DNA of 64,000 nucleotides from Gammaproteobacteria bacterium (GTDB taxonomy: Bacteria > Pseudomonadota > Gammaproteobacteria > Steroidobacterales > Woeseiaceae). This document shows, piece by piece, positions 21,239 to 29,628 of the stretch (positions are counted from its first letter, which is position 1; every line of letters begins with the position of its first letter). The notes below the pieces were generated by a model, which made no database searches, had not been told where the DNA came from, and saw nothing but the letters and a program-made list of their open reading frames with translations. The DNA lies in the NCBI GenBank assembly GCA_009937615.1, contig JAACFB010000008.1, positions 1 to 64,000 on the forward strand, in the 5' to 3' direction. The position numbers were made by a program, and so were the translations under genes.

Positions 21239-21377
21239 AACTCAGCCGCTCGTTGCGGCACCGCCGGGAACAATACCTGACGTTCGGCCAGTCCTGCGCC
21301 CACTTGCGACGCCAGGTAAACCGCCGCCCGCAGGTGCCGCATGCCTTCTCGGGCAGGTTTGCTTTCGAGTGCGCCAT
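21222..21377 (-). CDS. DUF2256-type small zinc-binding protein, 51 aa (below the cut-off of the supplied ORF track)
   Basis: Read by hand on minus strand: [51 protein letters not shown]; CxxC...CxxxC with [11 protein letters not shown] core; stop overlaps the start of nei. Confidence 0.85.
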   Translation of the reverse strand: MAHSKANLPEKACGTCGRRFTWRRKWAQDWPNVRYCSRRCRNERLSYARRT

Positions 21378-21386
21378 GCCAGACGC

Positions 21387-21923
21387 TTACATCGCCAGTG
21401 CGGACTCGATCTCGGCGATGACCTTCTCGTTGTAGGGTTTCGTTCTCGGGCTGAACTGGGTTATCAGCTTGCCGTCCCGGCCGATCAGGAATTTGTGGAA
21501 GTTCCAGGTGGGGTAGGTACCCGCTTCTGCGGCCAGTTTGTCGAAAAACGGGTGCGCGTTGCCCTCTTTGACGGCCACCTTTTCGAACATCGGGAACCGA
21601 ACCTTGTACGTCAGCCTGCAGAATTCCTGGATCTCCTCTTCCGTGCCGGGTTCCTGCCCGAAAAAATCGTTGGAGGGGAAGCCGAGGACAACCAAGCCAT
21701 CGTCGCCGTATTCCTCGTAGAGCTTTTCGAGTCCATCGTACTGCGGTGTGTTGCCGCACTTCGAGGCCGTGTTGACGACCAGGATGACTTTGCCCTGGTA
21801 CGTCTCGCCGATGTTCACGACTTCGTCGGACGCCAGTCGCCTGAAGTCCTGGTCAAGGAGCGAATCGCCTGCGGCGACGGAAAAAGTGGATGTCATGATC
21901 AAAAGAATCCCTGTAGATAAGCG
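21387..21923 (-). CDS. glutathione peroxidase family protein (Cys type), exported
   Basis: VNTASKCGNTPQYDGLEKLYEEYGDDGLVVLGFPSNDFFGQEPGTEEEIQEFC; WNFHKFLIGRDGKLI; N-terminal signal peptide MRLSTGILLIMTSTFSVAAGD. Confidence 0.92.
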   Translation of the reverse strand, partial: RLSTGILLIMTSTFSVAAGDSLLDQDFRRLASDEVVNIGETYQGKVILVVNTASKCGNTPQYDGLEKLYEEYGDDGLVVLGFPSNDFFGQEPGTEEEIQEFCRLTYKVRFPMFEKVAVKEGNAHPFFDKLAAEAGTYPTWNFHKFLIGRDGKLITQFSPRTKPYNEKVIAEIESALAM

Positions 21924-22272
21924 CATGATGAACTCCAAAAACGCGACGGCCCGAAACCCGGGCACTTTTCATTACCGCGCTATCGTGCATTGCGACCGAG
22001 TTGCGCGCCAGCGGATTTGTGTAACAAGTCGTATCCGGTCAGCCGTCGGATCCTGCCCCAATGCTGTTCCTGAATTGGCTGCAAATGAAACGATTCGTAA
22101 CCAGCCCCAGCTGTGCGCCCGGGCCAATATCTATTTCCACCGGAATCTTCTAAACTCGAACACGAAAGTGGACTCAGCAGCGCCGGCACAACCCCGGGGC
22201 CTAAACAGAGCAAACGCTCGTCACAATTAGAAGATGTGAGCTCCCACTGCCGCTGCTGATCCGACGACTATT

Positions 22273-22291
22273 TCAGTGTACGCAACACTGA
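22273..22291. promoter_or_regulatory. perfect 7-bp inverted repeat with 5-nt spacer upstream of coxM; candidate operator
   Basis: TCAGTGT ACGCA ACACTGA, ends 22 nt before the coxM ATG. Confidence 0.4.
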
Positions 22292-22313
22292 CCATGACAA
22301 TGGAGAAGCGCCT

Positions 22314-23183
22314 ATGTATCCCGCCAAGTTCGACTTTCACGCTCCGAACTCGATCGAGGAAGTCCTGTCCCTGCTGTCGGAGTACGGTGACGATGCCAAG
22401 GTACTTGCAGGTGGCCACAGCCTGCTGCCGATGATGAAAATGCGGTTTGCAACGCCCCAGCATCTGATTGATCTGAACCGTATCGATCGTTTGCGCGGCA
22501 TCAGTCAGGATGGCGACACCATTGTCATCGGCGCGATGACGACAGAGAAGCAAATCATCGCCTCGGATGTGCTGGCAATGCACTGTCCGCTGCTGCCCGA
22601 AGCGGCAAAGCAGATCGCTGATCCGCAGGTGCGGAATCGAGGCACGATCGGCGGAGATATCTGCCACGGCGATCCCGCAAACGACCAGCCCGCGGTCACC
22701 ATGGCGGCGGATGCGACCTACGTGCTGCAGGGACCGAAAGGGGAGCGCAGCGTGCATTCGTCCGAGTTTTTCCTCGGCAGCTTTTATACCGCCATGGAAG
22801 CTGACGAGATCATGACATCGATCAGGGTGCCGGCGGCGGCCGGGTCGTCTGGGAGTGCGTATGTGAAGCTCAAGCGCAAAACCGGCGACTGGGCTACGGC
22901 CGCGGCAGCTGTCCAGCTGACTCTCGACGGCGATCGATGTTCTTCGGTTCGAATAGCGCTGACCAACGTCGGCGCAACGGCAATTCGGGTCGCGGCAGCG
23001 GAAGATGCGCTCTCGGGCCAGGTAGTCGACGAGGCCCTGATCGATGCGGCCGCTCAACATGCAATGGACGCGTGCGATCCGACCGAGGACCTGCGTGGCG
23101 ATGTCGAATACAAGACGAAAATGGCGGGGGAAATGACACGCAGGGCCATCCGGCAGTCACTGGCACGTGCGAGGGGGCAATAA
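22314..23183 (+). CDS. coxM: aerobic carbon monoxide dehydrogenase, FAD-binding medium subunit
   Basis: [75 protein letters not shown]. Confidence 0.92.
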   Translation: MYPAKFDFHAPNSIEEVLSLLSEYGDDAKVLAGGHSLLPMMKMRFATPQHLIDLNRIDRLRGISQDGDTIVIGAMTTEKQIIASDVLAMHCPLLPEAAKQIADPQVRNRGTIGGDICHGDPANDQPAVTMAADATYVLQGPKGERSVHSSEFFLGSFYTAMEADEIMTSIRVPAAAGSSGSAYVKLKRKTGDWATAAAAVQLTLDGDRCSSVRIALTNVGATAIRVAAAEDALSGQVVDEALIDAAAQHAMDACDPTEDLRGDVEYKTKMAGEMTRRAIRQSLARARGQ

Positions 23184-23184
23184 G

Positions 23185-23661
23185 ATGGGCAAGAAACTAA
23201 TTTCCATGACCGTCAACGGCCAGACGCATGAGGTCGCCGTGGAGCCGCGTCAGCTGCTCATTCACACGCTCCGCGAGGAACTCGGACTCACGGGCAGCCA
23301 CATCGGCTGCGAGACCAGTCATTGCGGTGCCTGTACCGTCGACTTCAACGGTGAGTCGGTTAAGTCGTGCACGCTTCTTGCCGTTCAGGCGGACGGTGCA
23401 GATATCCTGACGGTGGAAGGGCTCGCGAATGACGGCGTACTGCACCCGGTGCAGGAAGGATTCACGGAGAAACACGGACTGCAGTGCGGATTTTGCACAC
23501 CCGGCATGATGATCAGGGCATACCGACTGCTGCAGGAAAATCCGAACCCCTCCGAAGAAGAAATACGGACCGGCATTTCCGGGAACCTGTGCCGCTGCAC
23601 GGGCTATCAAAACATCGTGCGTGCGGTGCAGTACGCGGCCGAAAAATTGAGCGCGGAATAG
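23185..23661 (+). CDS. coxS: aerobic carbon monoxide dehydrogenase, [2Fe-2S] small subunit
   Basis: [40 protein letters not shown]...[19 protein letters not shown]. Confidence 0.95.
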   Translation: MGKKLISMTVNGQTHEVAVEPRQLLIHTLREELGLTGSHIGCETSHCGACTVDFNGESVKSCTLLAVQADGADILTVEGLANDGVLHPVQEGFTEKHGLQCGFCTPGMMIRAYRLLQENPNPSEEEIRTGISGNLCRCTGYQNIVRAVQYAAEKLSAE

Positions 23662-23670
23662 GAGACGACA

Positions 23671-26064
23671 ATGGCAACCCCGGCAGAAGAAATTAAGGAT
23701 CCCGTTGACGGCATCGGCTGCTCCAGGAAACGTAAAGAAGACGCGCGCTTTATTCAGGGCAAGGGCAATTACACGGACGACCTGAAATTACCCGGCACCG
23801 TGTTCGGTGCTTTTGTTCGCAGTCCCATCGCGCATGGGCGAGTCGTCTCGATCAACAAGGAGCCCGCACTCGCGCATCCCGGAGTGCTGGCCGTATTGAC
23901 GGCAGAGGACCTCGCACCGCTGAGCCTGCACTGGATGCCGACGCTGGCAGGTGACAAGCAGATGGTGCTCGCCGACGGCAAGGTCTGCTTCCAGCAGCAG
24001 GAAGTCGCCTTCGTGATCGCTGAAGACCGCTACGTCGCGGCAGACGCCATCGAACTCGTCGAAGTCGAATACGAGGAACTGCCGGTCATCATCGATGGAC
24101 GCAGGGCGATGGATGACGATGCGCCGGTTATTCGCGATGATCTTGAAGGGCAGACCGAGGGCGCTCATGGCGAGCGAATTCACGCCAACCATATTTTTCG
24201 CTGGGATGTCGGCGACGCGGAAGCGACGGACAAGGCTTTCGACACAGCCCCGATCACGGTCAGCGAGGACATCAGCTACCAGCGCGTACACCCTTGCCCG
24301 CTCGAGACCTGCGGCTGCGTATCCAACTTCGACAAAATCAGCGGCGAGCTAACCGTCTACCTGACCTCGCAGGCGCCGCACGTGGTCCGCACCGTCGTGT
24401 CGATGCTGTCGGGCATTGCAGAGAGTAAAGTCCACGTCATTGCACCGGACATCGGCGGCGGCTTCGGCAATAAGGTTGGCGTCTATCCGGGCTACGTGTG
24501 CGCGATTGTCGGTTCCATCGTTCTCGGTCGGCCGGTCAAGTGGATCGAAAGCCGGGTCGAGAACCTCGCCGCGACAGCATTCGCACGCGACTACCACATG
24601 CACGGGGAGATCGCGGCCGATGAAAACGGCCGCATCCAGGCACTTCGGGTCAACGTCCTGGCTGATCACGGCGCGTTCGATGCCTGCGCTGACCCGTCCA
24701 AGTTTCCGGCCGGCCTGTTCAGCATCGTCACAGGTTCTTACGACATACCGTCGGCATTCGCGCGGGTGGACGGCGTCTACAGCAACAAGGCGCCCGGCGG
24801 TGTCGCCTACCGCTGTTCGTTCCGCGTAACCGAAGCCTCCTACCTGATCGAGCGCATGATGGATGTGCTCGCGCACAAGCTCGGTGTCGATCCGGCCGAG
24901 ATCCGCTCGCGCAACTTCATCAAGGCCGAGCAGTTTCCCTACACATCGTGCCTGGGCTGGGAATATGACTCGGGCGATTACCATACTGCGATGAACCAGG
25001 CGCTCGAGGCTGTTGACTACGAGGGCCTGCGCAAGGAACAGGCCGAAAAACGGGCCAATGGCGACCTGATGGGCATTGGGGTCGCATTCTTCACCGAAAT
25101 CGTCGGGGCGGGCCCCACCAAGAACTGCGACATCCTCGGCATCGGCATGATCGACAGCTGCGAGATTCGGGTCCACCCGACCGGCAGCGTGATTGCCCGG
25201 CTCGGCACCAAGTCGCAGGGCCAGGGTCACGAAACGACTTATGCGCAGATCATAGCGACCGAACTTGGCATTCCCTCCGACGATATTCAGATCGAGGAAG
25301 GCGATACGGCAACCGCGCCGTACGGGCTCGGCACCTATGGTTCGCGCAGCACTCCGGTTGGCGGCGCTGCCGCGGCCCGCGCGGCGCGCAAGGTCAAAGA
25401 CAAGGCTCGCAAGATTGCAGCCGCGATGATGGAGGTCAGCCCCGCCGATCTTGACTGGGATACGGACCGTTTTATTGTCAAGGGATTGCCCGATCAGTCG
25501 CGCACGATCAAAGAGATTGCGATGGCCGCGTATCAGCATCTCCCCGAAGGCCTGGAGCAGGGTCTGGAAGCCGTGGAGTACTATGATCCGCCGAATTTCA
25601 CGTACCCCTTCGGAGCTTATCTGTGTGTCGTCGATATCGACCGCTACACGGGCGAGGTAAAGATACGGCGTTTCTATGCGCTCGACGATTGCGGCACGCG
25701 GATAAACCCGATGATCATCGAGGGCCAGGTGCACGGTGGCCTGACCGAAGCGCTTGCCATCGCTCTCGGGCAGGAACTCTCTTTCGACGAGGACGGCAAC
25801 ATTCTCAGCGCAAGTTTCATGGATTATTTCCTGCCCACTGCGGTCGAAACCCCGCACTGGGAGACGGATTTCACGGTGACGCCGTCACCGCATCATCCGA
25901 TCGGCGCCAAGGGTGTCGGCGAATCGCCGAACGTCGGCGGTGTCAGCGCAATTTCAAACGCCGTCATCGATGCGTTTGCGCACAAGGGCGTGACGCATTT
26001 ACAGATGCCGCACACGGCCTATTCGGTCTGGAAAACGATCAATGAACTCGGGATCAATCAGTAG
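23671..26064 (+). CDS. coxL: aerobic carbon monoxide dehydrogenase, molybdopterin large subunit, form I
   Basis: Form-I active-site motif AYRCSFR (nt 24805-24825, in frame); GGGFGNKVGVYPGY; GAKGVGESPNVGGVSAISNAVIDA. Confidence 0.93.
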   Translation: MATPAEEIKDPVDGIGCSRKRKEDARFIQGKGNYTDDLKLPGTVFGAFVRSPIAHGRVVSINKEPALAHPGVLAVLTAEDLAPLSLHWMPTLAGDKQMVLADGKVCFQQQEVAFVIAEDRYVAADAIELVEVEYEELPVIIDGRRAMDDDAPVIRDDLEGQTEGAHGERIHANHIFRWDVGDAEATDKAFDTAPITVSEDISYQRVHPCPLETCGCVSNFDKISGELTVYLTSQAPHVVRTVVSMLSGIAESKVHVIAPDIGGGFGNKVGVYPGYVCAIVGSIVLGRPVKWIESRVENLAATAFARDYHMHGEIAADENGRIQALRVNVLADHGAFDACADPSKFPAGLFSIVTGSYDIPSAFARVDGVYSNKAPGGVAYRCSFRVTEASYLIERMMDVLAHKLGVDPAEIRSRNFIKAEQFPYTSCLGWEYDSGDYHTAMNQALEAVDYEGLRKEQAEKRANGDLMGIGVAFFTEIVGAGPTKNCDILGIGMIDSCEIRVHPTGSVIARLGTKSQGQGHETTYAQIIATELGIPSDDIQIEEGDTATAPYGLGTYGSRSTPVGGAAAARAARKVKDKARKIAAAMMEVSPADLDWDTDRFIVKGLPDQSRTIKEIAMAAYQHLPEGLEQGLEAVEYYDPPNFTYPFGAYLCVVDIDRYTGEVKIRRFYALDDCGTRINPMIIEGQVHGGLTEALAIALGQELSFDEDGNILSASFMDYFLPTAVETPHWETDFTVTPSPHHPIGAKGVGESPNVGGVSAISNAVIDAFAHKGVTHLQMPHTAYSVWKTINELGINQ

Positions 26065-26655
26065 ATGCAGGTAAAACTCGAGAAAAAGTTCGCACTGGAC
26101 GCGCCGGTTGATGCTGCGTGGAGCGTGTTGAATGACATTTATGCGCTCGCCGAGTGCATGCCTGGAGCGAGCATTACCGAGCAAACCGGTGATAATCAGT
26201 ACACCGGAGCGGTCAGTGTCAAAGTAGGGCCCGTGCAGTCGGCGTTCGCGGGCACGATCGACATTATCGAAGTGGATCAGTCGGCACACACGCTGTCGCT
26301 GAGTGCGAAGGGAAAGGACAAGTCCGGCACGTCGAACGCCGCGATGCAGCTGACGGCGTCGGTCTCTGCCGGCTCGGGCGGCGGCTGTGAGCTGGTCGGC
26401 AACTCCGAAATCAAGGTCATGGGCAAGATGGCAAATTTCGGCGCCCGCATGATTAAGAGCGTAGCCGATCAACTCATCGATCAGTTCCTGGCCAATTTCT
26501 CTAACCGGGTACTGGCTGCCGGCGAGGGTGAGGCTGCGGCGGCGGCGGCCGAGCGCGTCGCTGAACAGCCCCAGGCGCTCAATGCGTTTGCGCTGCTGTG
26601 GAGCATGATCAAGGCATTTTTCCGCCGGCTCTTTGGCGGCAAGGGTACGTCTTAA
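26065..26655 (+). CDS. coxG: CoxG-like SRPBCC family protein
   Basis: MQVKLEKKFALDAPVDAAWSVLNDIYALAECMPGASITEQ; ATG immediately follows coxL stop (TAGATG). Confidence 0.88.
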   Translation: MQVKLEKKFALDAPVDAAWSVLNDIYALAECMPGASITEQTGDNQYTGAVSVKVGPVQSAFAGTIDIIEVDQSAHTLSLSAKGKDKSGTSNAAMQLTASVSAGSGGGCELVGNSEIKVMGKMANFGARMIKSVADQLIDQFLANFSNRVLAAGEGEAAAAAAERVAEQPQALNAFALLWSMIKAFFRRLFGGKGTS

Positions 26656-26664
26656 CGGCTGAGC

Positions 26665-27543
26665 ATGGATACGCGGACCGGGTTCCAGGCGCGGCTTGCC
26701 GCTGCGGGCTACATCGCAGAGCCGGCTCTCGCATCGGTCCTGGAGCTACTGCAGGCTCTTGGGCGCCCCCTGCTGGTCGAGGGCGATGCCGGTGTCGGTA
26801 AGACCGAGATTGCCAAAGCCCTTGCCCGGGTTTTCGACACACAGCTGATTCGGCTCCAGTGCTACGAAGGCCTCGACGCAAGTTCGGCAGTTTACGAGTG
26901 GGACTATCAGCGCCAGCTGCTGGCGATCAAGATCCGCGAACACGAAGACCTGCCGGCCGAGCAGACGGAGCGGCACATATTCAGCGAAACATATTTGCTG
27001 AAACGCCCGCTGCTCAAAGCGATCACGGAACCTGAGCCCTGCGTGCTGCTGATCGATGAAATCGACCGCGCAGACGATGAATTTGAAGCGTACCTGCTCG
27101 AGGTGCTCTCCGACTTCCAGATCAGCATTCCCGAGCTTGGCACGATCGAGGCTCTGAGCAAGCCGTTCGTCGTGCTGACTTCCAACGGCACTCGGGACAT
27201 TAGCGACGCACTGCGGCGCCGCTGTCTCTATTACTACCTCGAGTATCCGGACTTCGACAAGGAACTGCGCATTGTGAAGGCGCACCTGCCGGACATGGGC
27301 AACAAGCTTGCGCGCCAGGTTGTCTCGTTCGTGCAGTCCCTGCGCGAGTTCGATCTGCGCAAGACACCGGGGATTGCCGAGACGCTCGACTGGGCGACCG
27401 CGATACTGCAGCTCGATGTCACCGATCTGAACGATGATCCGGAGGCGATCAGGCAATCGCTGGTCTGCGTTCTCAAGACCCGGGAAGACTGCGCAGCCAT
27501 CAGCGACCTCGACGTAGACCGGCTGATTGCGAGCAGCGCGTGA
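26665..27543 (+). CDS. coxD: CoxD-like MoxR-family AAA+ ATPase
   Basis: GRPLLVEGDAGVGKTEIAKALARVFDTQLIRLQCYEGLDASSAVYEWDYQRQLL; CVLLIDEIDRADDEFEAYLLEVLSDFQI. Confidence 0.92.
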   Translation: MDTRTGFQARLAAAGYIAEPALASVLELLQALGRPLLVEGDAGVGKTEIAKALARVFDTQLIRLQCYEGLDASSAVYEWDYQRQLLAIKIREHEDLPAEQTERHIFSETYLLKRPLLKAITEPEPCVLLIDEIDRADDEFEAYLLEVLSDFQISIPELGTIEALSKPFVVLTSNGTRDISDALRRRCLYYYLEYPDFDKELRIVKAHLPDMGNKLARQVVSFVQSLREFDLRKTPGIAETLDWATAILQLDVTDLNDDPEAIRQSLVCVLKTREDCAAISDLDVDRLIASSA

Positions 27544-28712
27544 ACACTGCCCTGGCACCAATCGATGCAGCGGACCGGTTGACCCGGCGCGTGGTTGGTT
27601 TCCAGGTTTTTCTGCGAGGACACGGATTCCAGGGTGGTATTCCCGAGGCCGTCGATGCCCTGATGCTCGCGCGTTACGTGGACATTACGGACAAGCGCCG
27701 GCTCCGGGCAAGCTTGCGCAGCCTGCTGTGCGGCGGCCACGGTGACTGGACCCGGTTCGACGACCTTTTCGATGCCTACTGGCTGCCGCCGAATCGTCGC
27801 ATCCTGCGCGCGGCAACGGGCCCGGCCAGCGGGCGCAGGAAAACGGCGGGCTCGGATACGACCAGGACCAGTGGTCTGCTCGGCGACGTGCGCCAGGGGG
27901 CCGGCGATGCGAGTAATGTCGCCGGAGACAGTGCCGTCCAGGGCGGCGCCAGCAGCGAAGAGTCCCTGGCAAGCAAGGATTTTCGGCTGCTGTCTTCAGA
28001 CGGTGAGCTGCAGGAGATCGAACGCCTGATCGATCGTCTGGCGGCGCGCATGCGCCGGCGAATCGTCCGCCGGCAAAGAATCGCGAAATCCGGCCGTCAT
28101 TTGCACCTCAGGCGAACGCTGCGGAACAGCCTCCAGTTCGGCGGTGTGCCGCTGCAGCTAAGCTACCGGCGCCGCCGCCACAAGCCACCGCAGCTCGTGC
28201 TGCTGCTGGACGTCAGCCGTTCGATGAGCATCTACACTTATATGCTGTTGCGATTCACGCGTGCCGTCGTGCTCGGCTTTCGGCAGGCGGACGCGTTCGT
28301 GTTCCATACTCGCCTCGTTTCGGTCACTGATGCACTGCAGGAACAGAACATGGAGCGGATGCGGGATCGCCTGATGCTGCTCTCGTCGGGTTGGTCCGGC
28401 GGTACGCGCATCGGTGAATCGATCCGGAGTTTCAATGACCAGTTCGCCGGGCAACTCGTAAGCCGCAAAAGCGTGGTCATGGTTGTCAGCGACGGTTTTG
28501 ACACCGGCGAGCCGGCGCTGTTGGGAAAGGAAATGCAGCGGCTGCAATCCCGTGCTCGGCGAGTGGTCTGGCTGAATCCGCTGCTGGGCCGGCTCGGCTA
28601 CGAACCCACGGCAACGGGCATGACGGCGGCATTGCCGTGGGTGGATTTGTTTGCGCCGGCGCATAATCTCGAAAGCCTGCTTGCACTCGAACCTGAACTG
28701 GTGCGGCTGTAG
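27540..28712 (+). CDS. coxE: CoxE-like von Willebrand factor A domain protein
   Basis: MIDAS motif DVSRSMS in PQLVLLLDVSRSMSIYTYMLLRFTRAVVLGFRQADAFVFHTRL; 4-nt overlap with coxD. Confidence 0.9.
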   Translation: MNTALAPIDAADRLTRRVVGFQVFLRGHGFQGGIPEAVDALMLARYVDITDKRRLRASLRSLLCGGHGDWTRFDDLFDAYWLPPNRRILRAATGPASGRRKTAGSDTTRTSGLLGDVRQGAGDASNVAGDSAVQGGASSEESLASKDFRLLSSDGELQEIERLIDRLAARMRRRIVRRQRIAKSGRHLHLRRTLRNSLQFGGVPLQLSYRRRRHKPPQLVLLLDVSRSMSIYTYMLLRFTRAVVLGFRQADAFVFHTRLVSVTDALQEQNMERMRDRLMLLSSGWSGGTRIGESIRSFNDQFAGQLVSRKSVVMVVSDGFDTGEPALLGKEMQRLQSRARRVVWLNPLLGRLGYEPTATGMTAALPWVDLFAPAHNLESLLALEPELVRL

Positions 28713-28738
28713 GCGCGTGTTGCGGAGGACTCCTTGAA

Positions 28739-29560
28739 ATGAGCATGCATGACATCGAAAAAGTCATCGACAAAAAGTCGCGTGAAGGGAGTGCGTACGT
28801 GATTGCGACCGTGGTCCGCACCGAGGCGCCTACCTCGGCGAAAGCCGGTGATCGCGCGATCGTCGACGAGACCGGTATTGTCGCTGGCTGGGTTGGCGGC
28901 GGTTGCGCGCTGCCCGCGGTAACCCGCAATGCGGCCGAGGCGATACGCGACGGCCGCACCCGTCTGATCCGGATCAGCCGTGACCTTGATTCGCTGGAAA
29001 GCGGTATCATGGGCTACCCGATGACCTGCCAGAGTGGCGGGACCCTGGACATTTTCATCGAGCCTGTGATGCCGAAAGATCGACTCGTCGTCGTTGGAAA
29101 AACCGCGATCGCACGCGCGCTGTGCGGCCTTGCTGCGCGGGTCGGATTCGACGTCATCGTCGCCGCGCCAGGCGGCAGGCGCGAAGACTTCGTTGATGCG
29201 CGAGACTGGCTGGATGATCTAGACGACGTGGCGGGGCTGAAGCCGGCCCCGGCGGCGGTTGTCGTTGCAACACAGGGTTCCGGCGATGCGCGCGGCCTCG
29301 AGGCGGCGCTGTCCTCCGGGGCCGGCTACGTCGGGCTCATCGCGAGCCCGAAGAAGAGTGCGCGGCTCAAGGAGACACTGAGCAAGCGGGGCCACGACGC
29401 GGCGGCGATCGATGCCATTGATGCGCCCGCGGGCGTTTACATTGGTGCGGTTACGCCGGAGGAGGTTGCCGTATCCATACTGGCTGAACTCGTGCAGCGC
29501 CGGCGTCTGAGTAATGACGAGCAGCGGGCGGCCGGCGATGGAGAATCGCGAGTTAGCTGA
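28739..29560 (+). CDS. coxF: XdhC/CoxF-family Mo-cofactor maturation protein
   Basis: VVRTEAPTSAKAGDRAIVDETGIVAGWVGGGCALPAVTRNAAEAIRDGRTRLIRI; YVGLIASPKKSARLKETLSKRG. Confidence 0.87.
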   Translation: MSMHDIEKVIDKKSREGSAYVIATVVRTEAPTSAKAGDRAIVDETGIVAGWVGGGCALPAVTRNAAEAIRDGRTRLIRISRDLDSLESGIMGYPMTCQSGGTLDIFIEPVMPKDRLVVVGKTAIARALCGLAARVGFDVIVAAPGGRREDFVDARDWLDDLDDVAGLKPAPAAVVVATQGSGDARGLEAALSSGAGYVGLIASPKKSARLKETLSKRGHDAAAIDAIDAPAGVYIGAVTPEEVAVSILAELVQRRRLSNDEQRAAGDGESRVS

Positions 29561-29628
29561 ACGCGCAACAGCCGCCGCCATGCCGTGGCGCGCCGCGTTA
29601 GATTTTGCCGACACATCAGGAGCTGACG

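Noticed and set aside
24349-25857. 502-aa minus-strand ORF antisense to coxL
   Set aside because: Shadow ORF of a clear CoxL; no recognisable domain, no RBS or operon context.
22314-28712. Annotation as a generic xanthine dehydrogenase or form-II cox-like cluster
   Set aside because: The large subunit has AYRCSFR (form-I signature) and the neighbours are CoxD, CoxE, CoxF and CoxG-type genes.
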